From assembly GCF_003428645.1 (NCBI RefSeq), contig NZ_QVQH01000004.1:124001-188000 (forward strand): 64,000 nucleotides of DNA, in the 5' to 3' direction. The stretch is from Geodermatophilus marinus. Its GTDB lineage: Bacteria; Actinomycetota; Actinomycetes; Mycobacteriales; Geodermatophilaceae. Position numbers and translations under genes: made by a program. Positions 16,190 to 25,176 of the stretch are shown in pieces (position 1 is the first letter of the stretch; every line of letters begins with the position of its first letter). The notes under the pieces were generated by a model. That model was not told the DNA's origin. It did no database searches and worked only from the letters and a program-made list of their open reading frames with translations.

Positions 16190-16897
16190 TCAGCGCATCC
16201 GCTCGGCGGCGTCCTCCAGCAGCACCCGCCGGTGCGCGGCCGGCCGGCGCGGGCAGGACGTGCACAGCGGCTCGGGCGGCAACCGGTAGAGCCGGCAGCA
16301 GGAGACCCGGTCGGTGAAGCGGGCACCGGCGACGTCGACGAAGCGCGGGGCGGGCATGGGCGGCCCGACGGCGGCCACCAGCGGCGCGGCCAGCGCGCTC
16401 GCCCCGCCGACGTCACCCAGCGCCCGCCCCAGGGCCAGCAGCCGGTTGGCCACCGAGTCGGTCGCGACCGCCCACAGCGGCCGCGGCCGCAGCCCGCCCA
16501 CCGCGGCGACGGTGCCGACGACGGCCGCCAGGCTCTCCCGCAGCTCGGCGGCGAGGTCCTCCCCCGGCGCGGTGGCGGTCGCCGCCACCGGCAGGCCGCC
16601 GGCCAGCAGGGCCAGGGTGGTGTCGGCCAGCCGCGCCGACAGCGGCCGCCCGGTGACCAGCCCCGCCAGCGCCGGGGTGAGCAGCACGGAGGAGGCCGAG
16701 TACCACCACACCGTGGCCAGCGCCGGCCGGTCGGCGCTGCGGTACCGCACGCCGAGCTCCGCCACCCGCCGGGTGGTCCACCCCGGGTCGGCCAGCACCG
16801 TCGCCGGGACCGCCTCCGCGGAGGGGGGCGCGAGCAGCCCCAGCGCGGCCGCCCCCGGCACCCGCGCGGCCACCGCCGCCTGCTCGTCGACCCCCAC
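16190..16897 (-). CDS. FhuF-like (2Fe-2S) ferric iron reductase family protein
   Basis: A 235-residue protein that ends with the FhuF C-terminal iron-sulfur motif: [20 protein letters not shown] (two adjacent Cys, then C-x2-C). FhuF proteins reduce ferric iron in imported hydroxamate siderophores in the cytoplasm. The N-terminal two thirds is Ala/Leu-rich without clear motifs, normal for this family. I place the start at GTG 16897 (MGVDEQAAV); longer in-frame starts enter the divergent acs leader. The promoter region is shared with acs. Siderophore transport genes are not seen in the window. Confidence 0.8.
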   Translation of the reverse strand: MGVDEQAAVAARVPGAAALGLLAPPSAEAVPATVLADPGWTTRRVAELGVRYRSADRPALATVWWYSASSVLLTPALAGLVTGRPLSARLADTTLALLAGGLPVAATATAPGEDLAAELRESLAAVVGTVAAVGGLRPRPLWAVATDSVANRLLALGRALGDVGGASALAAPLVAAVGPPMPAPRFVDVAGARFTDRVSCCRLYRLPPEPLCTSCPRRPAAHRRVLLEDAAERMR

Positions 16898-16964
16898 GCC
16901 CCCAGTCTGGCCGGGGCGCTGCACGGACGTTGCCGGGGGCAGACGCAGGAGCGCCCGGGACCCT

Positions 16965-16970
16965 ACGGTG
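16965..16970 (+). promoter_or_regulatory. Candidate -10 element for acs
   Basis: TACGGT lies 56 bases before the acs GTG, predicting a leader of about 49 bases. No good -35 is visible at 16-18 bases upstream, so an activator may be required. I searched the same region for a CRP site (TGTGA-N6-TCACA type) and saw none. Confidence 0.35.
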
Positions 16971-17025
16971 TGGCCGGGAGCACGCTGCGTCGTCCACCGG
17001 CGACGCCGAGACGGGAGGTACCCCA

Positions 17026-18975
17026 GTGAGCGAGTCGACCGAGGTCGCGGGCCGCCGCTTCGCACCACCGGAGGAGCTGGCCGCGCAGGCCAACGTCGGT
17101 CCCGACACCTACGCGGAGGCCGCCCGCGACCGGCTCGCCTTCTGGGCCAGGCAGGCCGAGCGGCTCACCTGGGAGCAGAAGTGGGACGAGGTCCTCGACT
17201 GGAGCAACCCGCCGTTCGCCCAGTGGTTCGTCGGCGGGAAGCTCAACGTCGCCTACAACTGCGTGGACCGGCACGTCGAGGCCGGCCACGGCGAGCAGGT
17301 CGCCTACCACTGGGAGGGCGAGCCCGGCGACCAGCGCAGCATCACCTACGCCCAGCTCAAGGACGAGGTCTGCAAGGCCGCCAACGCGCTGGTCGAGCTC
17401 GGCGTGCAGGCCGGCGACCGGGTGGCCATCTACATGCCGATGATCCCGGAGACGGTGATCGCGATGCTGGCCTGCGCGCGGATCGGCGCGGTGCACATGG
17501 TGGTCTTCGGCGGCTTCTCGGCCGACGCGCTGGCCAGCCGGCTCGACGACGCCGGCGCCGTCCTGGTGATCACCGCCGACGGCGGTTACCGGCGCGGCGC
17601 GCCGTCGGCGCTCAAGCCGGCCGTCGACGACGCCGTCGGCCGCGGCGGCGCCGTCCGCAACGTCGTCGTGGTGCGCCGCACCGAGCAGGACGTCGAGTGG
17701 ACCGAGGGCCGCGACCTCTGGTGGCACGACGTCGTCGGCCGCCAGTCGACCGAGCACACGGCCGAGGCCTTCGACGCCGAGCACCCGCTCTACATCATGT
17801 ACACCTCGGGGACGACGGCGAAGCCGAAGGGCATCCTGCACACCTCCGGCGGCTACCTCACCCAGGTCGCCTACACCCACTGGGCGACCTTCGACCTCAA
17901 GCCGGACACCGACGTCTACTGGACCGCCGCCGACGTCGGCTGGGTCACCGGCCACAGCTACATCGTGTACGGGCCGCTGGCCAACCGGGCCACGTCGGTG
18001 ATGTACGAGGGGACGCCGGAGACACCGCACCGCGGGCGCTGGTTCGAGATCGTCCAGCGGTACGGCGTCACCGTCCTCTACACGGCGCCGACGGTGATCC
18101 GGACCTTCATGAAGTGGGGCGAGGACATCCCGGCCGGCTTCGACCTGACCAGCCTGCGGCTGCTCGGCTCGGTCGGGGAGCCGATCAACCCCGAGGCCTG
18201 GCTCTGGTACCACGAGCACATCGGCGGCGGTCGCTGCCCGATCGTGGACACCTGGTGGCAGACCGAGACCGGCGCGCACATGATCACCCCGCTGCCCGGC
18301 GCGACGGACCTCAAGCCGGGCTCCGCGCAGACCCCGTTCCCGGGGATCTCGGCCAAGGTCGTCGACGACGAGGGCAACGAGCTCGGCGACGACACCACCG
18401 GCCTGCTGGTGCTGACCGAGCCGTGGCCCGCGATGCTGCGCACCATCTGGGGCGACGACGACCGCTACGTCGACACCTACTGGTCACGGTTCGGCAAGAA
18501 CGTCTACTTCGCCGGGGACGGCGCCAAGAAGGACGCCGACGGCGACATCTGGCTGCTCGGCCGGGTGGACGACGTCATGAACGTCTCCGGGCACCGCATC
18601 TCCACGACCGAGGTCGAGTCCTCGCTGGTCGCGCACCCGGCGGTGGCCGAGGCGGCGGTGGTCGGCGCCAGCGACCCGACCACCGGGCAGGGCATCGTGG
18701 CCTTCGTGATCCTCCGCGGTGACGCGGTGGACTCCGGCGAGGACCTGGTCACGGAGCTGCGGCAGCACGTCCGCAAGGACATCGGCCCGATCGCCAGCCC
18801 CCGGCAGATCATGGTCGTGCAGGAGCTGCCGAAGACCCGGTCGGGCAAGATCATGCGCCGGCTGCTGCGGGACGTCGCGGAGAACCGCGAGCTGGGTGAC
18901 GTCACCACGCTCACCGACTCGTCGGTCATGAACCTGATCAAGGACAAGCTGCCGGCGTCGTCCTCGGAGGACTGA
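17026..18975 (+). CDS. acs: Acetyl-CoA synthetase (AMP-forming)
   Basis: Acs activates acetate with ATP and CoA to acetyl-CoA in two half reactions through acetyl-AMP. The 649-residue protein has the AMP-binding signature [11 protein letters not shown], the acetate-specific pocket region [45 protein letters not shown] and, at the C-terminus, [14 protein letters not shown], where the Lys is the acetylation-controlled catalytic residue. GTG 17026 has GGGAGG seven bases upstream. Length equals typical Acs. It is the first gene of the block resembling M. tuberculosis Rv3667 onward. Confidence 0.97.
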   Translation: MSESTEVAGRRFAPPEELAAQANVGPDTYAEAARDRLAFWARQAERLTWEQKWDEVLDWSNPPFAQWFVGGKLNVAYNCVDRHVEAGHGEQVAYHWEGEPGDQRSITYAQLKDEVCKAANALVELGVQAGDRVAIYMPMIPETVIAMLACARIGAVHMVVFGGFSADALASRLDDAGAVLVITADGGYRRGAPSALKPAVDDAVGRGGAVRNVVVVRRTEQDVEWTEGRDLWWHDVVGRQSTEHTAEAFDAEHPLYIMYTSGTTAKPKGILHTSGGYLTQVAYTHWATFDLKPDTDVYWTAADVGWVTGHSYIVYGPLANRATSVMYEGTPETPHRGRWFEIVQRYGVTVLYTAPTVIRTFMKWGEDIPAGFDLTSLRLLGSVGEPINPEAWLWYHEHIGGGRCPIVDTWWQTETGAHMITPLPGATDLKPGSAQTPFPGISAKVVDDEGNELGDDTTGLLVLTEPWPAMLRTIWGDDDRYVDTYWSRFGKNVYFAGDGAKKDADGDIWLLGRVDDVMNVSGHRISTTEVESSLVAHPAVAEAAVVGASDPTTGQGIVAFVILRGDAVDSGEDLVTELRQHVRKDIGPIASPRQIMVVQELPKTRSGKIMRRLLRDVAENRELGDVTTLTDSSVMNLIKDKLPASSSED

Positions 18976-18979
18976 AAGA

Positions 18980-19033
18980 GGACCCCGTCCTCCTCAGCCC
19001 TCGCACGCTCGGGCCGAGCCTCTGGACGGGGCC
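18980..19033. terminator. Hairpin terminator after acs, repeat copy 2
   Basis: GACCCCGTCC starts a long hairpin whose 3' arm is GGACGGGGCC (19024-19033), with an inner CTCGCACGCTCG stretch. It begins five bases after the acs stop. It is one of the dispersed GACCCCGTCC...GGACGGGGCC repeats of this window and is followed at once by a second copy. Confidence 0.65.
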
Positions 19034-19050
19034 ACCCTGCCCCCCGTGAA

Positions 19051-19104
19051 GGACCCCGTCGGCCTCACCCCTCGCACGCTCGGGGCGAGCCTCCGGACGG
19101 GGCC
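19051..19104. terminator. Second tandem hairpin after acs, repeat copy 3
   Basis: GGACCCCGTC (19051-19060) pairs with GACGGGGCC (about 19096-19104); the interior again carries CCTCGCACGCTCGGGG and GAGCCTCC. Two nearly identical hairpins in a row between acs and the next gene would give strong termination, or may reflect duplication of a repeat element. The remainder of the gap to 19273 shows no gene; ATG 19210 in frame with the next gene lacks a Shine-Dalgarno. Confidence 0.6.
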
Positions 19105-19273
19105 GCCGAAGCTCGGCGCCGGCCCCTGCAGAGGGGCCGGGACGCGATCCCGCCCACCCGCGTCCCGGCGCCCCCTCCACGGGGGACGCCGGGACGCGCG
19201 CTCGCTGATCATGGGGGACGATCCAACCGAGCTCCCGGCGCAGCCGGTGACCGAGACCCCAGGAGGTGCCCCC

Positions 19274-19777
19274 GTGGCCCACAGCGCATCGACGAACCCG
19301 CCCCAGAGCCGGCACGCCGGCACGGAGGAGCCGTCGATCGGGACGCTGGTGCAGAGCGCCATGGCCGACGTCTCGACCCTGATCCGCAGCGAGGTCGAGC
19401 TGGCGAAGGCCGAGATGACCTCCTCGGCGAAGAAGGCCGGGATCGGCGCCGGGGCCTTCGGCGCGGCCGGGGTGGTGCTGGCGTTCTCGGTGTTCTTCAT
19501 CGGCATCGCGCTGGCCGAGTTCCTGACCTGGCTGGGCCTGATCCGGTGGATCTCCTACCTGATCGTCTGGGCGCTGTTCGTCGTCGTCGCGGCGATCGCC
19601 GCGCTGATCGGACGCCGGCAGATCAAGAAGATCGACAAGCCGGAGCGCACGCTGGAGACGCTGCGGGAGCTGCCCTCGGTGATGCACCGCGAGGCCCCCG
19701 GCGCCCGGCGCCGCGAGGTGCCGACGGTGACCAACGGCCGGGTGCAGCTGCGCGGCAGCGACAACTACACCGTCTGA
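19274..19777 (+). CDS. Phage-holin-superfamily-III-like membrane protein
   Basis: A 167-residue protein with a hydrophilic N-terminus, a conserved SIGTLVQSAMADVSTLIRSEVELAKAEM-like amphipathic region (about residues 21-48) and two strong transmembrane helices (about 60-85 and 91-116). This matches the Phage_holin_3_6/PF07332-type actinobacterial membrane family, found in chromosomes and not evidence of phage. The start is GTG 19274, with a perfect AGGAGG seven bases upstream. Function unknown. Its place beside the epoxide hydrolase is the same as Rv3669 in M. tuberculosis. Confidence 0.8.
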   Translation: MAHSASTNPPQSRHAGTEEPSIGTLVQSAMADVSTLIRSEVELAKAEMTSSAKKAGIGAGAFGAAGVVLAFSVFFIGIALAEFLTWLGLIRWISYLIVWALFVVVAAIAALIGRRQIKKIDKPERTLETLRELPSVMHREAPGARRREVPTVTNGRVQLRGSDNYTV

Positions 19778-19799
19778 CCGGGCCCGGGAGCCGCGCCCG

Positions 19800-20729
19800 G
19801 TGACCGCCGCCGAGGAGGGGCCGCCGGACGCGACGAGCGTCCTGCTGCCCGGACCGTGGACCCACCGCGACCTGTCGGCCAACGGCGTGCGCCTGCACGT
19901 GGCCGAGGCCGGCGAGGGGCCGCTGGTCCTGCTGCTGCACGGGTTCCCGCAGTTCTGGTGGGCCTGGCGGGCCCAGCTGCCGGCCCTGGCCGCCGCCGGG
20001 TTCCGCGCCGTCGCCCCCGACCTGCGGGGCTACGGGGCGAGCGACAAGCCGCCGCGGGGCTACGACCTGCCGACGGCGGCGGCCGACGTGGCCGCGCTGG
20101 TGCGCGCGCTGGGTGAGGAGGACGCCGTCCTCGTCGGGCACGACTGGGGCGGGCTGGTGGCCTGGTCCGCCGCCGCGCTGCACCCGCGCAGCGTCCGTCG
20201 CCTCGTCGTCGTCTCCATGGCCCACCCCCGGCGGCTGCGGGCCGCCCTGGCCGACCGCGCCCAGCGCCGGGCGCTGCGCTACGTGCTGGGCTCGCAGCTG
20301 CCCCGGCTGCCCGAGCGGCGGCTCACCCGCACCGACGACGACCCGGTCGCCGACCTGGTGCGCCGGTGGGCCGGCCCGGCGTGGACCGGCACGGCGGACT
20401 TCGCCGAGGCCGTGGCCCGCTACCGCTCGGCCGCCCGCATCCCGCAGGCCGCCTACGGCTCGATGGAGTACTTCCGCTGGGCGGGCCGGTCGCAGATCCG
20501 CCCGGACGGGTGGCGCTACGCCCGCCGGATGGCCGCGCCGGTCACCGCCCCGACCCTGCAGCTGCACGGCGCGCTGGACCCGTGCGTGCTGCCGGGCTCG
20601 GCCCGCGGCTCGGGGCGCTACGTGGCCGGCGCCTACGAGTGGCGCGAGCTCGACGGGGTGGGCCACTTCCCGCCGGAGGAGGCCCCCGGGGCGGTCAGCA
20701 CCGCCATCGCCGACTGGGCCGCCGGCTGA
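19800..20729 (+). CDS. Alpha/beta hydrolase, epoxide hydrolase type (EphE-like)
   Basis: A 309-residue alpha/beta hydrolase with the epoxide-hydrolase oxyanion motif HGFPQFWWAW, nucleophile Asp in GHDWGGLVAW, and catalytic His in GVGHFPPEE near the C-terminus; PDLRGYGASD is also conserved. Such enzymes open epoxides or hydrolyse halides and esters; the Asp nucleophile favours epoxides. GTG 19800 gives normal length. It is convergent with marP, as ephE is in mycobacteria. Confidence 0.87.
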   Translation: MTAAEEGPPDATSVLLPGPWTHRDLSANGVRLHVAEAGEGPLVLLLHGFPQFWWAWRAQLPALAAAGFRAVAPDLRGYGASDKPPRGYDLPTAAADVAALVRALGEEDAVLVGHDWGGLVAWSAAALHPRSVRRLVVVSMAHPRRLRAALADRAQRRALRYVLGSQLPRLPERRLTRTDDDPVADLVRRWAGPAWTGTADFAEAVARYRSAARIPQAAYGSMEYFRWAGRSQIRPDGWRYARRMAAPVTAPTLQLHGALDPCVLPGSARGSGRYVAGAYEWRELDGVGHFPPEEAPGAVSTAIADWAAG

Positions 20730-20747
20730 GCCAGGTGACGGGAGCGA

Positions 20748-20801
20748 GGACCCCGTCCCTCTCACCGCTCGCAAGCTCGCGGTGAGCCTCCGGACGGGGC
20801 C
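20748..20801. terminator. Bidirectional hairpin terminator, repeat copy 4
   Basis: Outer arms GGACCCCGTCC and GGACGGGGCC enclose a perfect inner stem CTCACCGC/GCGGTGAG with a TCGCAAGCTC loop. It fits exactly between the convergent hydrolase and marP stops and abuts the marP TAA. This copy has the clearest two-stem structure of the dispersed family. Confidence 0.7.
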
Positions 20802-21983
20802 TTACTCGCAGGAGCCGGTGCCGACCTCGGTGGTCGCCGTCGTCCCGGCCAGCCGCGCCTCCGCCACCTCGGCGGCGGTGAGCGCGTAGCCGGTCAGCGG
20901 GTCGTCGATGGCCGAGGCGAACACGACGCCGAGCAGGTGCCCCTGGGCGTCGAGCAGCGGCCCACCGGAGTTGCCCGCCCGGACCTCGCCGTAGAGGGCG
21001 TAGACGTCGCGCTGCACGGTCGTGCTGTTGCGGAAGTCGGGGCCGCTGATCTCCCCGCGGTCGCGCACCCGGGCGGGCCCGACGAACAGGCCACCGCCGC
21101 CGGGGTAGCCCATGATGATCGCGTCGGCGTTCTCGTCGACCGGCGCGTCGGCCCAGGTCAGCGGCACCTGGGGCAGCCCCGGGACGGCGAGGACGGCGAT
21201 GTCGGTGGCCTCGTCGACGTAGACCGGCACCGCGTCGTACTCGCTGCCCTCCGCCTGCACGACCGGGTCGGTCACCCCGGCGAGCACGTGGGCGTTGGTC
21301 ATCACCCGCTGGGGGGCGAACACGAACCCGGAGCCGTCGATCTGGCGGGAGCAGGACGGCGCCACGCCGGTGATCTTCACCACCGAGCCCTCCACGGCGC
21401 CGACGACGGGGCTGTCGATGAGCGTCGGGTCGGGGGCGGGGACGTCGGTGACCTGCGTGGGGGTCAGCGGGTCGAGGACGTCGGGCAGGCCCCGGCGGTC
21501 GATCGCCTCCCGCAGCGAGTCGTAGACCGACCGGACGCCGTCGGGCACCGTGCGGTCCACCGCCTGCACCAGCGAGGACTGGCGCACCTGGCCGGCAACC
21601 TGCGGGAACGGCGCGCTGGCCAGCGGGGTGGCCACCATCCAGGCGACGAGCAGGACGGCGGCCGCGGAGAGCACCGCACCGGCGACCGAGTCCACGAGCG
21701 CCGCCGGTTCCCAGGTGACCCGCCGCCGCACCGCGCGGCCCACCGCCCCGGCCAGGAGCTGGCCCAGCAGGGCCCCGGCCAGCACCACGACGAGCGCGAC
21801 GAACACCCGGGTGACCGCCGACCCGTCGACCTGGTCGGCGATCGGCCCGGAGAGCTGGGCACCGAGCACCGCGCCGCCGAAGAAGCCGAAGAAGGACGTC
21901 GCGGAGACGATCAGCCCCTGCCGGAACCCGGACAGGGCGAACACGAGGGCGAGCACGATCAGGACGAGGTCGACGGCGGACAC
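20802..21983 (-). CDS. marP: MarP-like membrane serine protease
   Basis: MarP is a periplasmic protease needed for acid and oxidative stress survival in mycobacteria. The 393-residue protein has four N-terminal transmembrane helices of the CvpA type (residues 1-165) and a trypsin-like domain with His232 (NAHVL), Asp261 (ATDIAVL) and Ser339 (GNSGGP). Cys211 and Cys392 stand at positions matching the activating disulfide known in M. tuberculosis MarP. It is the last gene of a five-gene operon (nth, tlpA, NUDIX, cupredoxin, marP), ten bases after the cupredoxin gene. Confidence 0.95.
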   Translation of the reverse strand: MSAVDLVLIVLALVFALSGFRQGLIVSATSFFGFFGGAVLGAQLSGPIADQVDGSAVTRVFVALVVVLAGALLGQLLAGAVGRAVRRRVTWEPAALVDSVAGAVLSAAAVLLVAWMVATPLASAPFPQVAGQVRQSSLVQAVDRTVPDGVRSVYDSLREAIDRRGLPDVLDPLTPTQVTDVPAPDPTLIDSPVVGAVEGSVVKITGVAPSCSRQIDGSGFVFAPQRVMTNAHVLAGVTDPVVQAEGSEYDAVPVYVDEATDIAVLAVPGLPQVPLTWADAPVDENADAIIMGYPGGGGLFVGPARVRDRGEISGPDFRNSTTVQRDVYALYGEVRAGNSGGPLLDAQGHLLGVVFASAIDDPLTGYALTAAEVAEARLAGTTATTEVGTGSCE

Positions 21984-21993
21984 GGGCCGGACC

Positions 21994-22455
21994 TCAGCCC
22001 GTGACCGTCATGGTGCCGACCTGGTCGAGCTGGACGTGGAAGCTGCACTCGAACGGGTAGTCGCCGGGCTCGGTGACCTCGAACTCGATGGTGCGGCTCT
22101 CCCCCGCCGCCAGCAGGGAGATCTCCTCGTCGATCGGCGCGGGGCCGGTGTCCGGGGTGAACCGGAAGTTGTGGACCATCTGCTCGGCCACGTTGGTCAC
22201 CGTCAGCCGGACCCGGCCGGGGGCCACCGTGAACGTGTCGGGGGTGAAGACGTAGTCGTCCTGGGTCTGCAGCGTGACCTCCTGCACCCCGTCCGGGGCG
22301 GTGGTCACCGCGCCCAGCCCGGACGTGGTGGTGGGGCTCGCCGCCCCGGGGTCCGCGGGCTCGTCGGCGCCGCACCCCGCGAGCACGAGGCCGGCACCCA
22401 GGAGCACCCCGGCGATCGCGGCACCGCCACGTCGCCCCGTCAGCCGTCCGGTCAT
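21994..22455 (-). CDS. Cupredoxin-domain lipoprotein
   Basis: A 153-residue exported lipoprotein: hydrophobic signal with lipobox VLAGC, a Thr/Ala-rich linker, then a cupredoxin-like domain (VTLQTQDDYVFTPDTFTV...GRVRLTVTNV, MVHNF, then CSFHVQLDQVGTM). His in VHNF, Cys and His in CSFH and a distal Met/Gln resemble type 1 copper ligands. ATG overlaps the NUDIX stop by four bases. It is inserted between marP and the NUDIX gene relative to mycobacterial gene order, suggesting an extracytoplasmic copper or redox role linked to MarP and TlpA. Confidence 0.8.
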   Translation of the reverse strand: MTGRLTGRRGGAAIAGVLLGAGLVLAGCGADEPADPGAASPTTTSGLGAVTTAPDGVQEVTLQTQDDYVFTPDTFTVAPGRVRLTVTNVAEQMVHNFRFTPDTGPAPIDEEISLLAAGESRTIEFEVTEPGDYPFECSFHVQLDQVGTMTVTG

Positions 22456-23207
22456 CGCCCGGGAACGGTACGTGACGGCGGCCCGTCGGGGGGCGGGTCG
22501 GCGACCGTCGGCGCGGCGGCCTCCTCGTCCTCGGCGGTGTCCCGGGTGCCGGGCAGCTGCGGCAGCCGGACCCCCAGCGCGGGCAGCGGCCGGACGTCCC
22601 GGACGTCCCACGGCCGGGCGAGCCCAGCGGCCTCCAGCACGGCGTCCAGCAGCCCGGCGGTGAACCCCCAGACGACCATCCCGGCCACCCCGAAGGCCGG
22701 GCCGACGTAGCCGGAGGGGTGCCGGGCCCGGAACCGGTTGGCCGGGTCGGCGAGGTCGGCGAGGGGCACCCGGGCGACGCGGGCGACCTCGCGCGGGTCG
22801 CCGACGGTGACGTCTCGGGGGTCGTCCCACCACCCCACCACGGGCACGACGAGGTTGTCCGACGGCCCGAGGAACAGCTCGGGCAGCGTCGTCAGCACCC
22901 GGACGCCGTCCGGGTCGATGCCGGCCTCCTCCTCGGCCTCCCGGAGCGCCGTGCCGACCGGGTAGTCGTCGCCGGGGTCGGCGCCGCCGCCGGGGAAGGC
23001 CGGCTGGCCGGCGTGGGTGCGCAGGTGGGCGGCCTTCTCGATGAGCAGGACGTCGGCACCCCGCGGGCCCTCACCGAACAGGACGAGCACCGCCGACCGG
23101 CGGGCGGTGGCGGTGGGCCGCGGCATCCGGTGCCGCAGCGGGAGGTCCGCGGCCCGGGCCACGAGCCGGTGCAGGTACTCGGGCAGCCCGTCGTCCGGCG
23201 CGGTCAC
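22452..23207 (-). CDS. NUDIX hydrolase, CoA pyrophosphatase type
   Basis: A 251-residue NUDIX protein resembling NudL/YeaB CoA pyrophosphatases. The UPF0035-type lead LIEKAAHLRTHAGQPAFPGGGADPGDD runs into the NUDIX box ALREAEEEAGID; these features are typical of hydrolases of CoA and acyl-CoA. The last 45 residues are acidic and Pro-rich. The GTG overlaps the tlpA stop and the TGA overlaps the cupredoxin ATG. It occupies the place of Rv3672c. Confidence 0.86.
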   Translation of the reverse strand: MTAPDDGLPEYLHRLVARAADLPLRHRMPRPTATARRSAVLVLFGEGPRGADVLLIEKAAHLRTHAGQPAFPGGGADPGDDYPVGTALREAEEEAGIDPDGVRVLTTLPELFLGPSDNLVVPVVGWWDDPRDVTVGDPREVARVARVPLADLADPANRFRARHPSGYVGPAFGVAGMVVWGFTAGLLDAVLEAAGLARPWDVRDVRPLPALGVRLPQLPGTRDTAEDEEAAAPTVADPPPDGPPSRTVPGR

Positions 23208-23809
23208 AGCTGCACTCCCAGGTGCTCGGCGACCAGGTCGCGCAGCTCCTCGTAGGAGCGGACCGGCCGCAGCTGCAAGTGGGCGACCGAGCCGTCGGCC
23301 CGCAGGAAGTAGGTGTAGGGCAGCCCGCGCAGCCCCTGCTCGATGGCCAGGTCACCCCGCTCGTCGACGGCGGTGGGCATGGTGATGCCGGCGTCGGCGG
23401 CGAAGGACCGGCCGTTCTCCGCCGGGTCCTGGCTGACCAGGCCCAGCACGCGCAGCCGGTCGCCGCCGGCGTCGGCGAGCTGCTGGACGATCGGGAGCTC
23501 CTCGCGGCACGGACCGCACCAGCTGGCCCAGAGGTTCACCACCGTGGGCAGGCCCTGCGCACGGCCCAGGTCGAGCTCCCCGCCGGCCAGGCAGTCGAAG
23601 GAGAGGTCGGCGAGCACCTCACTGCCGGAGGCCGGCTCGGCCGGCTGCTCCGGGCACGGGGTCGTGGTGTCGGGGACCGCTGCGGACGGCGGAGCGGCGG
23701 CCGCTCCCCCGCTATCCGCACCGCTGCCACCCGTGCCGCCGCCGGACGTGCCGCAGCCGGCCAGCGCGGCCGCGAGCAGCAGGGCCGCCCCGGCCCGCGA
23801 CGCCCTCAC
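23204..23809 (-). CDS. TlpA/ResA-like thioredoxin lipoprotein
   Basis: A 201-residue exported thioredoxin-fold protein: hydrophobic signal with lipobox LAGC, a Gly/Ser/Ala linker, and a TlpA domain with the redox motif [15 protein letters not shown] and the cis-Pro region [11 protein letters not shown]. It probably reduces disulfides outside the membrane, for example during cytochrome c maturation. The GTG overlaps the nth stop (GTGA). In mycobacteria the equivalent Rv3673c lies in the same position. Confidence 0.9.
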   Translation of the reverse strand: MRASRAGAALLLAAALAGCGTSGGGTGGSGADSGGAAAAPPSAAVPDTTTPCPEQPAEPASGSEVLADLSFDCLAGGELDLGRAQGLPTVVNLWASWCGPCREELPIVQQLADAGGDRLRVLGLVSQDPAENGRSFAADAGITMPTAVDERGDLAIEQGLRGLPYTYFLRADGSVAHLQLRPVRSYEELRDLVAEHLGVQL

Positions 23810-24624
23810 TCGGTGTCCGAGGCGGCCGGGGTCTTGACCAGCTTCGCCGCCAGCTCCGGGTCGGTCGGCCCGATGCCGAACGACGGGCACCACTGCGCGA
23901 GGCCGCAGGCGCCGCAGGCCGCCTTCTTGGCGTGGCACACCCGCCGGCCGTGGAAGATCACGCGGTGGCTGAACATGGTCCAGTCGCGCTTGGGGACCAG
24001 CAGGGCCACCTCGGCCTCGACCTTGACCGGGTCCTCCTCCTCGGTCCACCCGAAGCGGCGGACCAGCCGGCCGAAGTGCGTGTCGACGGTCAGCCCGGGG
24101 ACGCCGAAGGCGTTGCCGAGGACGACGTTGGCGGTCTTGCGCCCCACCCCGGGCAGGGTGACCAGGTCGGCCATGCGGCCCGGCACCTCCCCGTCGAAGC
24201 GCTCGACCAGCGCCTGCGCCAGGCCGAGCACCGAGTTCGCCTTGGCCCGGAAGAAGCCGGTCGGCTTGAGGACCGCCTCCAGCTCGGTGCGGTCGGCGCC
24301 GGCCAGGGCGACGGCGTCGGGGTAGCGCGCGAACAGCGCCGGCGTCACCCTGTTGACCGTCCTGTCGGTGGTCTGCGCGGACAGGACGGTGGCCACCAGC
24401 AGCTGGAAGGCGTCGGTGAAGTCCAGCTCGCAGTGCGCGTCCGGGTGGAGCTCGGCCAGCTCGCGCGCCATGCGGCGGGCGCGGCGGGTGCGCGCCAGCG
24501 GCGTCTCCGCCGGGTCGAACGGCGCTCCCCCGCGCGCGGCGGCACGGCGGGCGGCGGCGGTGCGCGGCGGGACGGGTCGGGCGTAGGCCGGCGAGGACAC
24601 GCGGTCGAGGGTAGGCGGGTCCAC
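23806..24624 (-). CDS. nth: Endonuclease III (DNA glycosylase/AP lyase)
   Basis: Nth removes oxidised pyrimidines and cleaves the abasic site. The 272-residue protein has the helix-hairpin-helix [13 protein letters not shown] with catalytic Lys, catalytic Asp in VDTHFGRL, and a [4Fe-4S] motif C-x6-C-x2-C-x5-C in [18 protein letters not shown] keep GTG 24624, with GGGGGGA upstream; GTG 24600 would drop eight residues but lacks a Shine-Dalgarno. The basic 35-residue N-terminal extension is typical of actinobacterial Nth. First gene of the marP operon. Confidence 0.95.
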   Translation of the reverse strand: MDPPTLDRVSSPAYARPVPPRTAAARRAAARGGAPFDPAETPLARTRRARRMARELAELHPDAHCELDFTDAFQLLVATVLSAQTTDRTVNRVTPALFARYPDAVALAGADRTELEAVLKPTGFFRAKANSVLGLAQALVERFDGEVPGRMADLVTLPGVGRKTANVVLGNAFGVPGLTVDTHFGRLVRRFGWTEEEDPVKVEAEVALLVPKRDWTMFSHRVIFHGRRVCHAKKAACGACGLAQWCPSFGIGPTDPELAAKLVKTPAASDTE

Positions 24625-24756
24625 CGACGTCCCCCCGGCCGTGCCATCATCGGCGACCGTCGAGCGCTGCGGCGCCGATGCGGGCGTCGGCCCCCGGCAA
24701 CCGGGTACACAGGAACTCGTACCGCCTGCCGCCGACGAGGAGCGAGAGGAGCTGCC

Positions 24757-24996
24757 GTGGTCTCCCTCGTCGTCATCCTCTTCCCACCCCTGCTCATCGC
24801 CTTCCTGCTGGTCATGGAGCGCGTCGAGGAGCCGCTGCGCCGGCCGACCGGCCAGCGGGAGGTGGCCGAGTTCCTGTCGACCGCCACGCCCGGCGAGGTC
24901 GACACGCTGGCCCGGTCGGGCATCCGCCGCGCGATGTCCCGCTGGCGGGCGCGGCGGCGGTCGCGGCTCCAGCGCGCCCGCCCGCCGGTCGTCTGA
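24757..24996 (+). CDS. Small single-pass membrane protein (Rv3675-like position)
   Basis: A 79-residue protein with one N-terminal transmembrane helix ([20 protein letters not shown]), a conserved-looking EEPLRRP junction, an acidic middle and an Arg-rich tail ([14 protein letters not shown]). GTG 24757 has GAGAGGA five to six bases upstream. Function unknown. It lies between nth and crp, exactly where mycobacteria carry a small membrane protein gene (Rv3675), which supports it as a real conserved gene. Confidence 0.75.
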   Translation: MVSLVVILFPPLLIAFLLVMERVEEPLRRPTGQREVAEFLSTATPGEVDTLARSGIRRAMSRWRARRRSRLQRARPPVV

Positions 24997-25040
24997 GGGA
25001 GGCCCGCGCCCGGAGCGGGCGGGGGCTCACCCCTCGGGGG

Positions 25041-25089
25041 GTGCGGACCTCCCACCGATCGGGTGACGGTCCGCACAGACCCCTAGACT
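25041..25089 (+). promoter_or_regulatory. Hairpin and -10 element upstream of crp
   Basis: GTGCGGACC (25041-25049) and GGTCCGCAC (25068-25076) form perfect nine-base arms with an inner CCCACC/GGGTG pairing. TAGACT (25084-25089) follows and fits a -10 box, giving a leader of about 80 bases before the crp GTG. The hairpin may end transcription from the small membrane gene, or be an operator near the -35 position (25061-25066). The two roles cannot be told apart here. Confidence 0.45.
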
Positions 25090-25176
25090 CACCTCCGGAC
25101 GGCGCCGCCCCGGGCGTGCGCCGACGAGGACCCGCCGGTCGTCGGCGAGCCAGGTGGTCGTGCGAGAGGACGCGTA

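Noticed and set aside
19274-19777. Phage holin similarity as evidence of a prophage
   Set aside because: The family is a chromosomal actinobacterial membrane protein named after a domain; neighbours are ordinary housekeeping genes and no other phage gene is near.
24997-25176. CRP binding site in the crp or acs leaders
   Set aside because: No TGTGA-N6-TCACA-like sequence is present in either leader; the visible dyads have different sequences.
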